The notes under the pieces: model-generated | Seen by the model: only the letters and a program-made list of their open reading frames with translations | The model's database searches: none | What the model was told of the DNA's origin: nothing | Origin: Chitinibacter sp. GC72 | GTDB taxonomy: Bacteria > Pseudomonadota > Gammaproteobacteria > Burkholderiales > Chitinibacteraceae | Direction of reading: 5' to 3' | NCBI RefSeq assembly: GCF_009760905.1 | Contig: NZ_VIRW01000010.1 | Coordinates: 1 to 64,000, forward strand | DNA: 64,000 nucleotides | In this document: positions 1 through 8,366 of the stretch, in pieces | Position numbering within the stretch: position 1 is the stretch's first letter | How the letters are laid out: every line of letters starts with the position of its first letter | Made by a program: the position numbers and the translations under genes

Positions 1-447
1 ATCCGGCATTTGCGGCAAGTATTTGATGTCGATGTGAAAATAGCCGGGATCGTAGGCCTTGAAAGGCTTGCTGAGCTTGGGGGCGGTGGCGGGCTCCAGG
101 TCGCGTAGACTGCCAACCCCATGACGATGCAAACAACGATCCAGCCCGGAACGGGAAACCGCGGGATTGAGGAATTCGCGGATGACCAGCAGTAAATCAT
201 CCAGCCCGAGTTTGAGCAGCTTGCGCAATTGGACGGCAATGCGTTCCTGCGCAGGCGTCAGGGTGGTTTGCAAGCGATGTGCCGTATGAGAGCGATCTGC
301 CACACTGTCCCGGTTCTGCCACTTGTGAATGGTATCGACGGAGACGTTATAGCGTGCAGCCAGTTCGGCCTGAGTGCCGGTCGCTTGCTGAATTTCCCTG
401 CGAATGGCAGGCGTGGTGCGGGCGTTTTTGTGTAATTGGACGATCAT
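1..447 (-). CDS. IS481-family transposase, N-terminal 149 residues (runs off the left edge)
   Basis: Read from an ATG at 447, the minus strand gives an open frame to base 1. It starts MIVQLHKNARTTPAIRREIQ. A helix-turn-helix of the IS481/IS3 type follows (AELAARYNVSVDTIHKWQNR, about residues 29-48). The start of the RNase H-like integrase core comes next, with GYFHIDIKYLPQMPD at the edge; the D in HIDIKYLP is the expected first catalytic aspartate of the DDE domain. This enzyme would cut and join DNA at the element ends. The gene is cut by the window edge, so its intactness is unknown. Confidence 0.85.
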   Translation of the reverse strand, partial: MIVQLHKNARTTPAIRREIQQATGTQAELAARYNVSVDTIHKWQNRDSVADRSHTAHRLQTTLTPAQERIAVQLRKLLKLGLDDLLLVIREFLNPAVSRSGLDRCLHRHGVGSLRDLEPATAPKLSKPFKAYDPGYFHIDIKYLPQMPD

Positions 448-548
448 GTTGTCTGGGCCTTGAGCGTTGCCAGAAGCTTACCTAAACTCTCGCGAGCTAG
501 GGCAAGTTTCCAGATGCGTTTACTCAGGCAATCGTCCGGGATGCGACA
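1..548 (-). mobile_element. Partial IS481-type insertion sequence, left part outside the window
   Basis: The minus strand carries the first third of a transposase gene (447 down to 1) with about 100 bp of non-coding DNA upstream. A likely element end lies at about 548, where the minus strand reads TGTCGCATCC; ends beginning TGT are usual in the IS481 family. A damaged NERD gene stops a few bases beyond that point, which fits insertion into that gene. The exact terminus and target duplication cannot be set because the other end is outside the window. Confidence 0.6.
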
Positions 549-559
549 CCCGGTGCGAC

Positions 560-1066
560 TCATTCGGTCATCTTGTCTTGGCAAATCACTAAGTGTTCGG
601 GCAGTACGTCGGCCAAGTTAGCTTCATTAAAATCTTTGCGCGATATATTAGCCAACACTAGGCCATGCCCATACGGCATAACTAATTTTCCGGCGTAGCG
701 GCTGGCCGAAGGGTTGATTAATAGCGGATCTTTTTTGAGCATATCAATGGTGACATTGATAAAGTCCCGTGCTTTGAGAAGTGGATTAACATCTTTGACC
801 AGCTTGCCATTGAATTCACATTCAACAAGATTCGGATTGATCGTCAAAATACTAGCAAGTTTCCAGTCCTTAACTTCGAGTGCAAGTAGCCCGCGATGCG
901 GATTTAAAATCAGAAAATCAGGGCGCCGCCGTTTTACGCCCACGGTCACGTCATACCAGCACAGGTAATCGTCTTCAAGTAAAACTTCAAGACGGCGAGC
1001 GAAGCGCTTCTCACCAGAAGTCATTCGGGACAGGCAAGTGTTTAAACTGGGGATAAGCGTTGCCAT
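560..1066 (-). pseudogene. Truncated NERD-domain protein (probably the remnant of a NERD helicase)
   Basis: The 168-residue product contains a nuclease-related NERD domain: RRRPDFLILNPHRG followed by GLLALEVKDWK, the conserved D...ExK nuclease core at about residues 46-68. In the proteins I know with this N-terminus, the domain leads into a UvrD/DEAD-type helicase of 500 or more residues. Here the frame ends in TGA right after QDKMTE, about 10 bases before the presumed IS end at 548. The simplest reading is an IS481-type insertion that removed the helicase portion. The stump may still be expressed but is unlikely to do the original job. Identification of the domain is firm; the lost partner is inferred. 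Confidence 0.7.
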
Positions 1067-1148
1067 GCAAGATTTCCTAAATGCTGATTGTTGTGTGCAG
1101 CTCGACTATCAACTTTGCCGTAAGTCAATTCAAAAATAGTTTACATGA

Positions 1149-2675
1149 TTAATCAGCAAAAGCCTGCTGCACGGCATCAACAACCCTTTCACCAATAACT
1201 GGTTTTTCAGCAAGGATTGGATATCGCTTACAAAGTTGGTTGGACAACGCGTTGCCATTTTGTCGAATGCTGCGAATGATGCTATCGAGCTCATTGTCCG
1301 GCGCTTCTAAAAATTGCTTGATGGCGTTGCGGGCTTGGTCGTTGGCTTTTAAGAAACGGGCTTCTTTGCGCATTTCTTGTGTCAACGTGGTGTCGATGAT
1401 TTTGGCGAGATATTCGGCGTGTGCCGTGAGGTCAGGGTAGCGCCATGCGGGTAGTGCATCATCGTAGGCGCTGAAATAAAGGTTGTATTCAACACCGTCC
1501 TCGGCGATGATTGGCTCGCCAAAATAATATTGATCGGCATATTTGCGCATCAGGCGGCGCGAAAAACGCTCAAGCACTTTGTCGTAAGCGGCGCGTGCCT
1601 GCGTGCTATCTGCGATGGTCGCTGAGACGGGCAGAATAATCGGCGCGGGAACTAGCCCATCGCGGCGCAAAATGTCATTAATTAAAAAGCGCGAAATTCT
1701 GCCATTGCCATCGGCCATCGGATGAATATAGACAAAGCCGAAAGACGCCACTGCTGCCCGTACGATGGATGATGCACCTTGGCTGCGTTCGAGAAAATGC
1801 GCCAGCCCAGACAGAAGGGCGTTTGTTTGTTCCCAATGCGGGGCGATGTAATCAACGACCGCTTGATAATGCGCTGAGTGCCCAACGTAAACTGGTGAGC
1901 GGCGCAGTCCATAGCGTAGCGCCATATCGCCCAAAATACCGCGCTGTAATAGGCTTAAGGTGTTAGCCGCGAATGGATTTTCGTGTTGCCCGCATTCGTT
2001 TTCCATGACAGCAGCAAAGCGGCGGATACGGTCTTCTTTATCCTGCTCACGCTCAATTAAAAAGCTGGCGCGGCTCTCTTTGACGGTTAGCCAAACTGTA
2101 CTGCGCAAAATCAGATCAACGCCGAAGTCTGATTCCAGCTCGGCCAGCTTGTCTGGCAAATCATAAGTCTCAGCAGTTTGAATGGCGGCGGTTCGACGAA
2201 CGATAGGGCAGTAATGGCGATTGCCCGGCAGATTGTCACGAACCCGCCAGCGCGGGCAATTGATCGGCGTTCCGACTAGATACAGTTCGGGGTCAAGTGC
2301 ATCAATGTAGTTGCCTCGCGTCAGATTCGGCGCAGCCAGCGTGTCATCCAACAACCATTCATACAAGAAGCAGGCGCGGCGTGCATAACTTCCCGTTGGT
2401 TCTCGCGCAATCCATTGTTCCAGCTCTTGCTTGGCCAAAGCTTGAGAAAAAAGCCGAGCTAGAAATTCCAGATGTATGCCTTCATATTTGAAAGCAAACG
2501 CCAGTTGCTCACTAAACGTGTCAAGAGGGCGGTATGATTCTGGATATACTTCAAAACGTATGTCACCGTCACTTGATGTTGAGCGGTTACGCCCGATTTC
2601 ACTCTGTACTGCCAGCGGGTGCACAGCATTGACATTGTAGGTGAGCGATAGCCATTGATACCCGATCTCAGCCAT
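1149..2675 (-). CDS. Fic-domain protein (predicted AMPylator / nucleotidyl transferase)
   Basis: This 508-residue protein has a full Fic core, HPMADGNGR, at residues 318-326 (family motif HPFx[D/E]GN[G/K]R with F replaced by M). The catalytic His, the acidic residue and the Arg are all present. Fic enzymes move AMP, or less often another nucleotide-derived group, from a nucleotide to a target hydroxyl. The long N-terminal half contains FAFKYEGIHLE (from about residue 60), which resembles the inhibitory [S/T]xxxE[G/N] helix but has Ala at the S/T place. Autoinhibition in cis is therefore possible but not shown. No small antitoxin gene sits beside it. It stands alone next to the IS and NERD remnant, suggesting an acquired patch. 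The target is unknown. Confidence 0.85.
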   Translation of the reverse strand: MAEIGYQWLSLTYNVNAVHPLAVQSEIGRNRSTSSDGDIRFEVYPESYRPLDTFSEQLAFAFKYEGIHLEFLARLFSQALAKQELEQWIAREPTGSYARRACFLYEWLLDDTLAAPNLTRGNYIDALDPELYLVGTPINCPRWRVRDNLPGNRHYCPIVRRTAAIQTAETYDLPDKLAELESDFGVDLILRSTVWLTVKESRASFLIEREQDKEDRIRRFAAVMENECGQHENPFAANTLSLLQRGILGDMALRYGLRRSPVYVGHSAHYQAVVDYIAPHWEQTNALLSGLAHFLERSQGASSIVRAAVASFGFVYIHPMADGNGRISRFLINDILRRDGLVPAPIILPVSATIADSTQARAAYDKVLERFSRRLMRKYADQYYFGEPIIAEDGVEYNLYFSAYDDALPAWRYPDLTAHAEYLAKIIDTTLTQEMRKEARFLKANDQARNAIKQFLEAPDNELDSIIRSIRQNGNALSNQLCKRYPILAEKPVIGERVVDAVQQAFAD

Positions 2676-2890
2676 AAAATCGATTACTCCGTCATAAAAA
2701 CAGTTATAAATTGAATGTTTTCAATGAAAACGATTATAGCAGACGGGTTTGGGGTTGGTAGGCTAAGTTGACTGGGTTGCGCTGAGGTGTGCTAGAGGGG
2801 CGGAAACGCTATGAACTGATCATGGCATTTTTCATGGCCTTATTTTTTGATTGGTATATTTTCTTAATAAATCAGTGGTTTATGCGGCTG

Positions 2891-3670
2891 TTAATGATTG
2901 AGTGGCTTAAGCGGCAAATATCCGTCAAAACGGGTGCTTTCTCCCTCTAAAGCAAAATCGGGTTTAACGCCAGCTATATGCGGTGCGTGGCGTGGGCGTT
3001 TGACGGTGACGCGCTTGAGCGCGATTTGTCGTGCGGGGGCGAGCAGCGCATCGGCGTCTTCGTCGCCGCCGATCAGTGTTTGAAATGCGGCCATGTCTTT
3101 TTTTGACTTGGCTCGTTTGCTAGGCTCGGGAAACATCGGGTCGAGATAGACAACATCAAATGCTTGTTCAGCCAAGGGGCCAATGCCTGCAGCGCGCTCG
3201 GCCAGCCATTGGCGGCCATCGCCAAAATGCAGCGTCATGCGCTGAGCAATTTCAGATGTATTAGTATCTTGCTGTGCGCGGTGCAGGCCGTCTTTCAGCA
3301 GCAGATACGCTACCGGGGTACGTTCGATCAAAGTCACTTCACAGCCTAAGCTGGCCAAGACAAAACCATCGCGTCCCAGCCCGGCAGTGGCATCAAGTAC
3401 GCGTGGCAGGTAGCCACTTTTAATGCCGACGGCTTTGGCTACCGGCTGGCTACGTCCGCCACCAAACTGGCGTCGATGCGCCGCAGCACCGCCGACAAAA
3501 TCAACAAACACCGGTGCTTTTTCGGTCAGCGAGTGCAGCTCAAGATGTTCATCAACCCAGTACAAATAGTGGGTCGCATCGTCAGGGGGGGTGTCCCATA
3601 GTGGCAAGCCCAGCAATTGGGCTTCAGCGCAAAGCTCCGGGGGGGTATTGGTATAGATCAGACCTATCAT
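2891..3670 (-). CDS. rsmJ: 16S rRNA (guanine1516-N2)-methyltransferase RsmJ
   Basis: The product is 259 residues, close to the family's usual ~250. It shows the Rossmann SAM-binding motif DATAGLGRDGFVLASLG near residue 95, then LIERTPVAYLLLKDGL. The catalytic-loop signature DPMFPEPSKRAKSKKDM lies near residue 178, and the C-terminus ends in RFDGYLPLK, typical of RsmJ (YhiQ). The enzyme methylates N2 of G1516 in 16S rRNA in the cytoplasm. The gene starts 1 base after the stop of mtfA on the same strand, so the two are co-transcribed. About 215 bp without a gene separate it from fic. Confidence 0.92.
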   Translation of the reverse strand: MIGLIYTNTPPELCAEAQLLGLPLWDTPPDDATHYLYWVDEHLELHSLTEKAPVFVDFVGGAAAHRRQFGGGRSQPVAKAVGIKSGYLPRVLDATAGLGRDGFVLASLGCEVTLIERTPVAYLLLKDGLHRAQQDTNTSEIAQRMTLHFGDGRQWLAERAAGIGPLAEQAFDVVYLDPMFPEPSKRAKSKKDMAAFQTLIGGDEDADALLAPARQIALKRVTVKRPRHAPHIAGVKPDFALEGESTRFDGYLPLKPLNH

Positions 3671-3671
3671 C

Positions 3672-4478
3672 TTAGTGCACTACGGCGTCTGCAAAATAAG
3701 GGCGATAGCCTACACGAGGCAGACGGCTTTGGGGGTCTTGGCGGTAAAAGAGTTTGAGCTGTTCGTACACCGCCGGATAGGTGTCGAGCAGCGTGTGCGG
3801 GTCTTCAAAGAATACTTCGGAGCAGACCGCAAAGCATTCGGCGGCATTGGTCGCCGCGTAGAGATCAATCGGGCTGTATTCGCCGCGGTCTGCTTTTTGC
3901 TGCAAATCGATAAAGGCGTGGCTAAATGCGGCCTGCCAGTGCTTCTGGTTCATGCCGTGATGCAGCGGCGGGTTGCCATTCGGAAAGCCATTGCGCATGT
4001 CGAGTTTGTGTGCCAGCTCGTGAATCACCACATTAAAGCCATCCTGCCAGGGCGCTTCCATCACATCGTGCCATGAGAGCAACACCGGCCCGTCGCTGCG
4101 CGCTTGTCCGGCCAGCACTTGCTCGCCTTCATGTACAAAGCCGTGGTGATCGCGTTCGCGAGTGGGTGTCACAAACTGGCTGGGATAAATAATGATTTCC
4201 TGCCAATCATCGTAGGCGTCAAAGCCCAGATTCAAAATCGGCAACACTGCTTGCACGGCCAGCACCAGCCGCATGGGGTCGCTAAATTCGATGCCTTTGG
4301 CCGCAGAGATGGCCTTGGTATGCAAAAACCAGGCGGCCAGCGCTTTCAGTCGCTGTAACTCATCGCCGCTTAGCCCGCGCAATATCGGCATTGTGGTCAG
4401 CGGTAGCCATAGTTCATCGTTAATCGGGTGACGTTTGAGCCACCATTGGCGGTAGGCATTCTGGAAAAATTGCAGCAT
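3672..4478 (-). CDS. mtfA: MtfA-type zinc peptidase (Mlc titration factor A)
   Basis: The product is 268 residues, normal for MtfA. The zinc motif HELAH is at residues 153-157 (VVIHELAHKLDM), with a downstream glutamate in NAAECFAVCSEVFFEDP near residue 213 as expected for the third metal ligand. In E. coli MtfA binds the glucose repressor Mlc (DgsA), linking it to PTS regulation, and has aminopeptidase activity. Whether an Mlc homologue exists here cannot be seen. It is the first gene of a two-gene unit with rsmJ and lies back to back with the chemoreceptor at 4715, 236 bp away. Confidence 0.9.
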   Translation of the reverse strand: MLQFFQNAYRQWWLKRHPINDELWLPLTTMPILRGLSGDELQRLKALAAWFLHTKAISAAKGIEFSDPMRLVLAVQAVLPILNLGFDAYDDWQEIIIYPSQFVTPTRERDHHGFVHEGEQVLAGQARSDGPVLLSWHDVMEAPWQDGFNVVIHELAHKLDMRNGFPNGNPPLHHGMNQKHWQAAFSHAFIDLQQKADRGEYSPIDLYAATNAAECFAVCSEVFFEDPHTLLDTYPAVYEQLKLFYRQDPQSRLPRVGYRPYFADAVVH

Positions 4479-4714
4479 GGATGTGCTCGGGCTATGGATA
4501 TACCGGACAGATTGTTATCTCAGGCTTTATTTTCAATCGTGATGGTCAATAATGAAGCTCGATTGCAGCGTGAATGTGTACACAAATCCACAAAATCAAG
4601 CTTTCGTAAGCTTACAGGATGGGGTTGGTTTATGCTGATAGGGGCTTGCCTATTGGGTGTATTGCCAATTGCGCCCTGTGCCGGATGTAATTTTCTTTTT
4701 ATCGTGGTGACATT

Positions 4715-7042
4715 ATGTCGATTCGAGCTCGTCTTCTTCTGATCGCTGGTGCGGTGTATGGTGCAAGCATGATTGCACTAATCATTTTTCTGAGCAGTGA
4801 TTCGTTGGGAAGTATCTTGCTGGTTGGAGTGGTCGGCCTGCTGGTGCTACTGGCGGCGCTGTTCTGGGCCATGAACGATTCTCTGGGCCAACTGGGCAAA
4901 CTCAGTGATGCGATTCGCACCCAGGCAGCCGAACATGGTGATTTAAGTCTGCGTTTGCCGGTATCGGCTGGCGAAGTCGGCGAGCTGGCACAGGCGTATA
5001 ACCAGTTTGTTAGCAAATTCCAGAACGTGCTGCGCGATGTGCAGCGCGAAATGGAAGGGCTGGCGATCAGCCTGCATGAGCTGAGTGCGGTGACAGCCCA
5101 GATGGCTAAAGATACACGCAGCCAGTCGGACTTTGCCGCCTCATCGGCTGCAACGGTGGAAGAAATCACGGTGAGTATCAATCACATTGCCGATAGCGCG
5201 CGTGATATGGATTCAGTGGTGAGTGAAACGCAACGTATTTCCGGTGATAGTGCCGATGCCGTGCAACGGGTATCCGAGGAAGTCGGCCAGGTCTCCAACG
5301 CTATGGTCTCGCTGGGTAAAACCATGGATGGTCTGGGCGAGCGCTCGGTAGAGATCAGCGGGATTATCGGCGTGATTAAGGATATTGCCGATCAGACCAA
5401 TCTGCTGGCGCTCAATGCCGCAATCGAAGCCGCGCGTGCTGGCGAGCAGGGACGTGGTTTTGCGGTTGTCGCCGATGAAGTTCGCAAGCTGGCCGAACGC
5501 ACCGCACAGGCCACCGTAGAAATTGCCCGCAAAATCGAGTCGGTTGGGATTGAGACCGATCGCGCAGTGAATAATATGTCGACCACGTCCGAGCGGGTAG
5601 GCCAGAGTGTGACACTGGCTGATGATGCCCGTACCCATATGCTGGATATTCGTGAGCGCATGGATCACGTTGTCAGTCTGGTACGCCAGATTGCCGATTC
5701 GACCACCGAGCAATCATCCGCAGCAATGTCCATGGCCACTTCGTCCGAGCAAATCAATGTGATGACAATGGCGACTGATTCGGCCTTGCAACAGGCGAGC
5801 AAAACCATTGTTTCGCTGGATGATAGAGCCAAGCGGCTGTTGCAAATTGTTGGCAGCTATAAGCTGGCCGATATTGAAGTATTGCACTGGTGGCAAGCTT
5901 CCAGCGAAGCCAAAGCGGTTTCTGAAATCAAGGCTTTGCTCAACCAGCGTGACCACCACTGGGTTGATGCCCAGATTGGTGGCGATAATCCAATGGGCTC
6001 GCTCAAGCAACGGGTCATCGCAGGTCATCCGCCAACCGCTGCCGCAATCGGTGGTGTCAAAATCCAGAACTGGGCCAAAGACGGTGTCTTGGCTGATCTG
6101 ACCGACATTGCCCAGCGCGAAAACTGGCCCAGCATTCTGCCTGCTGTGCTCGACAAGATGATGCAGGCTGACGGCAAGTATGTGGCTGTGCCTCTGGGCG
6201 TGGCACGCGTCAATATGATGTGGATTAATGCTGCAATGTTCAAGCGCACTGGCCAGAGCGTGCCTAAAACCTGGGACGAATTTTTTGCCGTGGGCGAGCG
6301 TTTCAAGCAGGCCGGTATTCCGATGATTGCGCTCGGTGAGCAGCACTGGCAGATCGCCACCATTTTTGAAGCACTGGCCTTGGGACAGGGGGGCGCTGAT
6401 TTTTATGTCAAAGCCTTCAGTCAGCTTGATTCTGCCGCCCTGACTGGCCCAGCGATGATTCGTGCTCTGGAAACATTGCGCCGCATGAAGCCTTATTGCA
6501 CGCCCGATTCAGCCGGACGCGACTGGAATCTGGCAACCGCCGATGTGGTCAATGGCCGTGCTGCATTGCAGATCATGGGCGATTGGTCCAAAGGTGAGTT
6601 TGTGCAAGCGGGTAAAGAGCAAGGTGTTGATTACCTCTGTGTGCCATCACCTACCCTCAATGGCGAATACAGCTTTGCCGCTGATACCCTGACGATGTTC
6701 AAATTGAGCGAGCCAAAAGCCATTACGGCACAACGCGACTTTGTCAGCTTGCTGATGAGCCAGGAAGGTCAGGAAGTCTTCAATCTGTTTAAAGGTAACA
6801 TCCCGGCGCGTACCGATGTGAATCTGAGCCGCTACGATGATTATGCCAAACAGTCAGCGCGGGACTTTACCGGTGCCGCCAGCAAAGGCGTACTGGTGCC
6901 ATCATGGGCGCATAATATGGCGGTGCAGGATGAAGTGCGCATGGCTTGGTTCGATATTATCGAAGCCTTCTGGCGCAACGCCAATATGAGCCCGCAAGAC
7001 GCAGCCAAGCGTTTTGTCGACGCATGCAGAATAGCGCGTTAA
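4715..7042 (+). CDS. Chemoreceptor fused at its C-terminus to a GtsA-like sugar-binding protein
   Basis: One uninterrupted frame of 775 residues. MSIRAR is followed by two hydrophobic segments (about 5-27 and 32-53) joined by a loop of only a few residues, so there is no periplasmic sensor domain. A HAMP domain (about 54-106) and a methyl-accepting signalling domain (about 110-380) follow. The hairpin tip, [20 protein letters not shown], is at 224-243. From about residue 386 the protein becomes a full family-1 sugar-binding protein: VLHWWQASSE, GRDWNLATADVVNG (601-614), ALQIMGDWSKGE (617-628) and PSWAHNMA (729-736). These segments look like the glucose/mannose-binding GtsA group. With two membrane spans, both ends lie in the cytoplasm, so the binding domain is predicted to be cytosolic. 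Such domains are usually exported. A sugar ABC importer starts 3.3 kb downstream. Domain calls are firm; topology and sensing role are inferred. Confidence 0.9.
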   Translation: MSIRARLLLIAGAVYGASMIALIIFLSSDSLGSILLVGVVGLLVLLAALFWAMNDSLGQLGKLSDAIRTQAAEHGDLSLRLPVSAGEVGELAQAYNQFVSKFQNVLRDVQREMEGLAISLHELSAVTAQMAKDTRSQSDFAASSAATVEEITVSINHIADSARDMDSVVSETQRISGDSADAVQRVSEEVGQVSNAMVSLGKTMDGLGERSVEISGIIGVIKDIADQTNLLALNAAIEAARAGEQGRGFAVVADEVRKLAERTAQATVEIARKIESVGIETDRAVNNMSTTSERVGQSVTLADDARTHMLDIRERMDHVVSLVRQIADSTTEQSSAAMSMATSSEQINVMTMATDSALQQASKTIVSLDDRAKRLLQIVGSYKLADIEVLHWWQASSEAKAVSEIKALLNQRDHHWVDAQIGGDNPMGSLKQRVIAGHPPTAAAIGGVKIQNWAKDGVLADLTDIAQRENWPSILPAVLDKMMQADGKYVAVPLGVARVNMMWINAAMFKRTGQSVPKTWDEFFAVGERFKQAGIPMIALGEQHWQIATIFEALALGQGGADFYVKAFSQLDSAALTGPAMIRALETLRRMKPYCTPDSAGRDWNLATADVVNGRAALQIMGDWSKGEFVQAGKEQGVDYLCVPSPTLNGEYSFAADTLTMFKLSEPKAITAQRDFVSLLMSQEGQEVFNLFKGNIPARTDVNLSRYDDYAKQSARDFTGAASKGVLVPSWAHNMAVQDEVRMAWFDIIEAFWRNANMSPQDAAKRFVDACRIAR

Positions 7043-7092
7043 TCCTAGCTGCACTGATTAAAATAACACAAGTTGCACGCTAGAAAATTAAT

Positions 7093-7145
7093 AAGGGTAT
7101 ATCTCTGTGGCCTATTAAATAAAAAGGCTACGACGATATACCCTT
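7093..7145. repeat. GGGTAT hairpin repeat, copy 1
   Basis: An imperfect palindrome, GGGTATAT near 7095 and ATATACCC ending at 7143, about 49 bp. The arms pair GGGTATATCTCTGTGGCCT with AGGCTACGACGATATACCC. It lies 50 bp after the chemoreceptor stop and 10 bp after the stop of the convergent DUF4349 gene. It is one of eight similar intergenic copies in the window. There is no clean T-run, so it is a weak match to an intrinsic terminator. Confidence 0.75.
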
Positions 7146-7153
7146 GTTGTTTA

Positions 7154-8104
7154 TTACTCACTGATATCCGGACTGTTTGCTGAGATCCGTTTACTGCGAT
7201 ATTGTCGCCAGCCTAAGGAAATCATTGCAGCAATGAGCAGAAGTGGCCACAGATAGCTCAGGGCGATGATCACTTCCTGTGCGCCTTTCCAGCCTGCTTG
7301 CAGGGCTGCAAGGATTCTCTCGCCAAAACTGGGCTCTGCTGCAGCCAGCTCGGTGGCGATGTCTTCGTGTTCGCTGCGACTGATCTGGCGATCCTGATAT
7401 AAATTCAGGCGGATGGTGCTAAATGCGACCTGATCGGCGATCAGCTTGCTCTGGATGAGCGCCTCATCCTGTCTGGCCTGTAGCTGGTTTTGAGCCAGGA
7501 TGCGCTCGGTGGCTGATGCGGCTGTGGCGCTGGCGGTATTGCTCAGCGCCTGGGCGCTGGACTGGTTGCGTGCCTGTGCCAGCTGTTGCTGGAGCAACTC
7601 CAGTGCGACGTCCTGAGCGGTGAAATCTCGCTCGTCCAGAAACAGAACCAGTGGCGCCAGTGCATGTAGCAGGCTCTGAGTCTCGGCGCTGGGCACGCGC
7701 AAGGTGATATTGCCGCTTAGCGTATATTCGGTCAGTCGCAAAATCCGGCCATTGGCCTGCTTGCGCTCATGCTAGGCGTATTGTTGTGACTCGATGTGAT
7801 TCTGGGTGATAAAACCACCGAGCTTGGCGACGATATTTTCAATCTGCATACTGCTTTGATACACATCCTTGACCCGGAAACGAGCTTGCGCCTGCCGGAT
7901 TAATTGCCGGTTTTCCGGTGTCTGGCTATTTGTGCTGGAACTGAGCTGCTCTACTGGGCTTGTTTTGGTTGATTCGGCTTTGGCGGCCTCGGATGGTGCG
8001 GATTCGGCAACATCCGCAGCCATCCCGCCGGACATTTCTTCTTTTTTCCCGCAAGCAAAGAGCAGGCTTGTGCACAGCAAAACAGGCAAGGCGAGTTGGC
8101 GCAT
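7154..8104 (-). pseudogene. DUF4349 lipoprotein gene interrupted by one in-frame amber codon
   Basis: The first part (8104 down to 7772, 110 residues) has a lipoprotein signal, MRQLALPVLLCTSLLFACGK with lipobox LFAC, then the beginning of DUF4349 (LIRQAQARFRVKDV). It stops at TAG (7774-7772) after QQYA. Reading on in the same frame gives HERKQANGRILRLTEYTL and then the rest of the family: SGNITLRVP, a coiled coil, and a C-terminal membrane span (IIALSYLWPLLLIAAMI) near the end. Both halves are in one frame with 10 codons between the TAG and a downstream TTG, so a point mutation, read-through or a base-calling error explains it better than two genes. The intact protein would have about 316 residues. 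DUF4349 proteins are membrane-anchored with unknown role. Confidence 0.8.
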
Positions 8105-8366
8105 GATGGTGTCCGGGTGAAAGTATTGTCGCAGTGTAGTGCGGCATCACCGGGGCTTGCTGTAACCATCTAGCGTGAAGTTTTTACCAAAGTAAGGGCT
8201 AAACCAAAAGTTCTCATGCATCGTTACTTCGCCTTGCCGTACACACTTGTACTGTCTTCGGCTCAGTGCTTTGCCTGAAAATTTTTGTCCAACTACTTAA
8301 GTAATTTGTACGAATTTTGTAATAACGTGGTGTGCGAATGCAGAGCAACGGCGCGGTACTGTGTAG

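Noticed and set aside
4600-4714. A sigma-28-like promoter before the chemoreceptor gene (GCTGATAG).
   Set aside because: The -35 element TAAA at correct spacing is missing, so the match is too weak to report.
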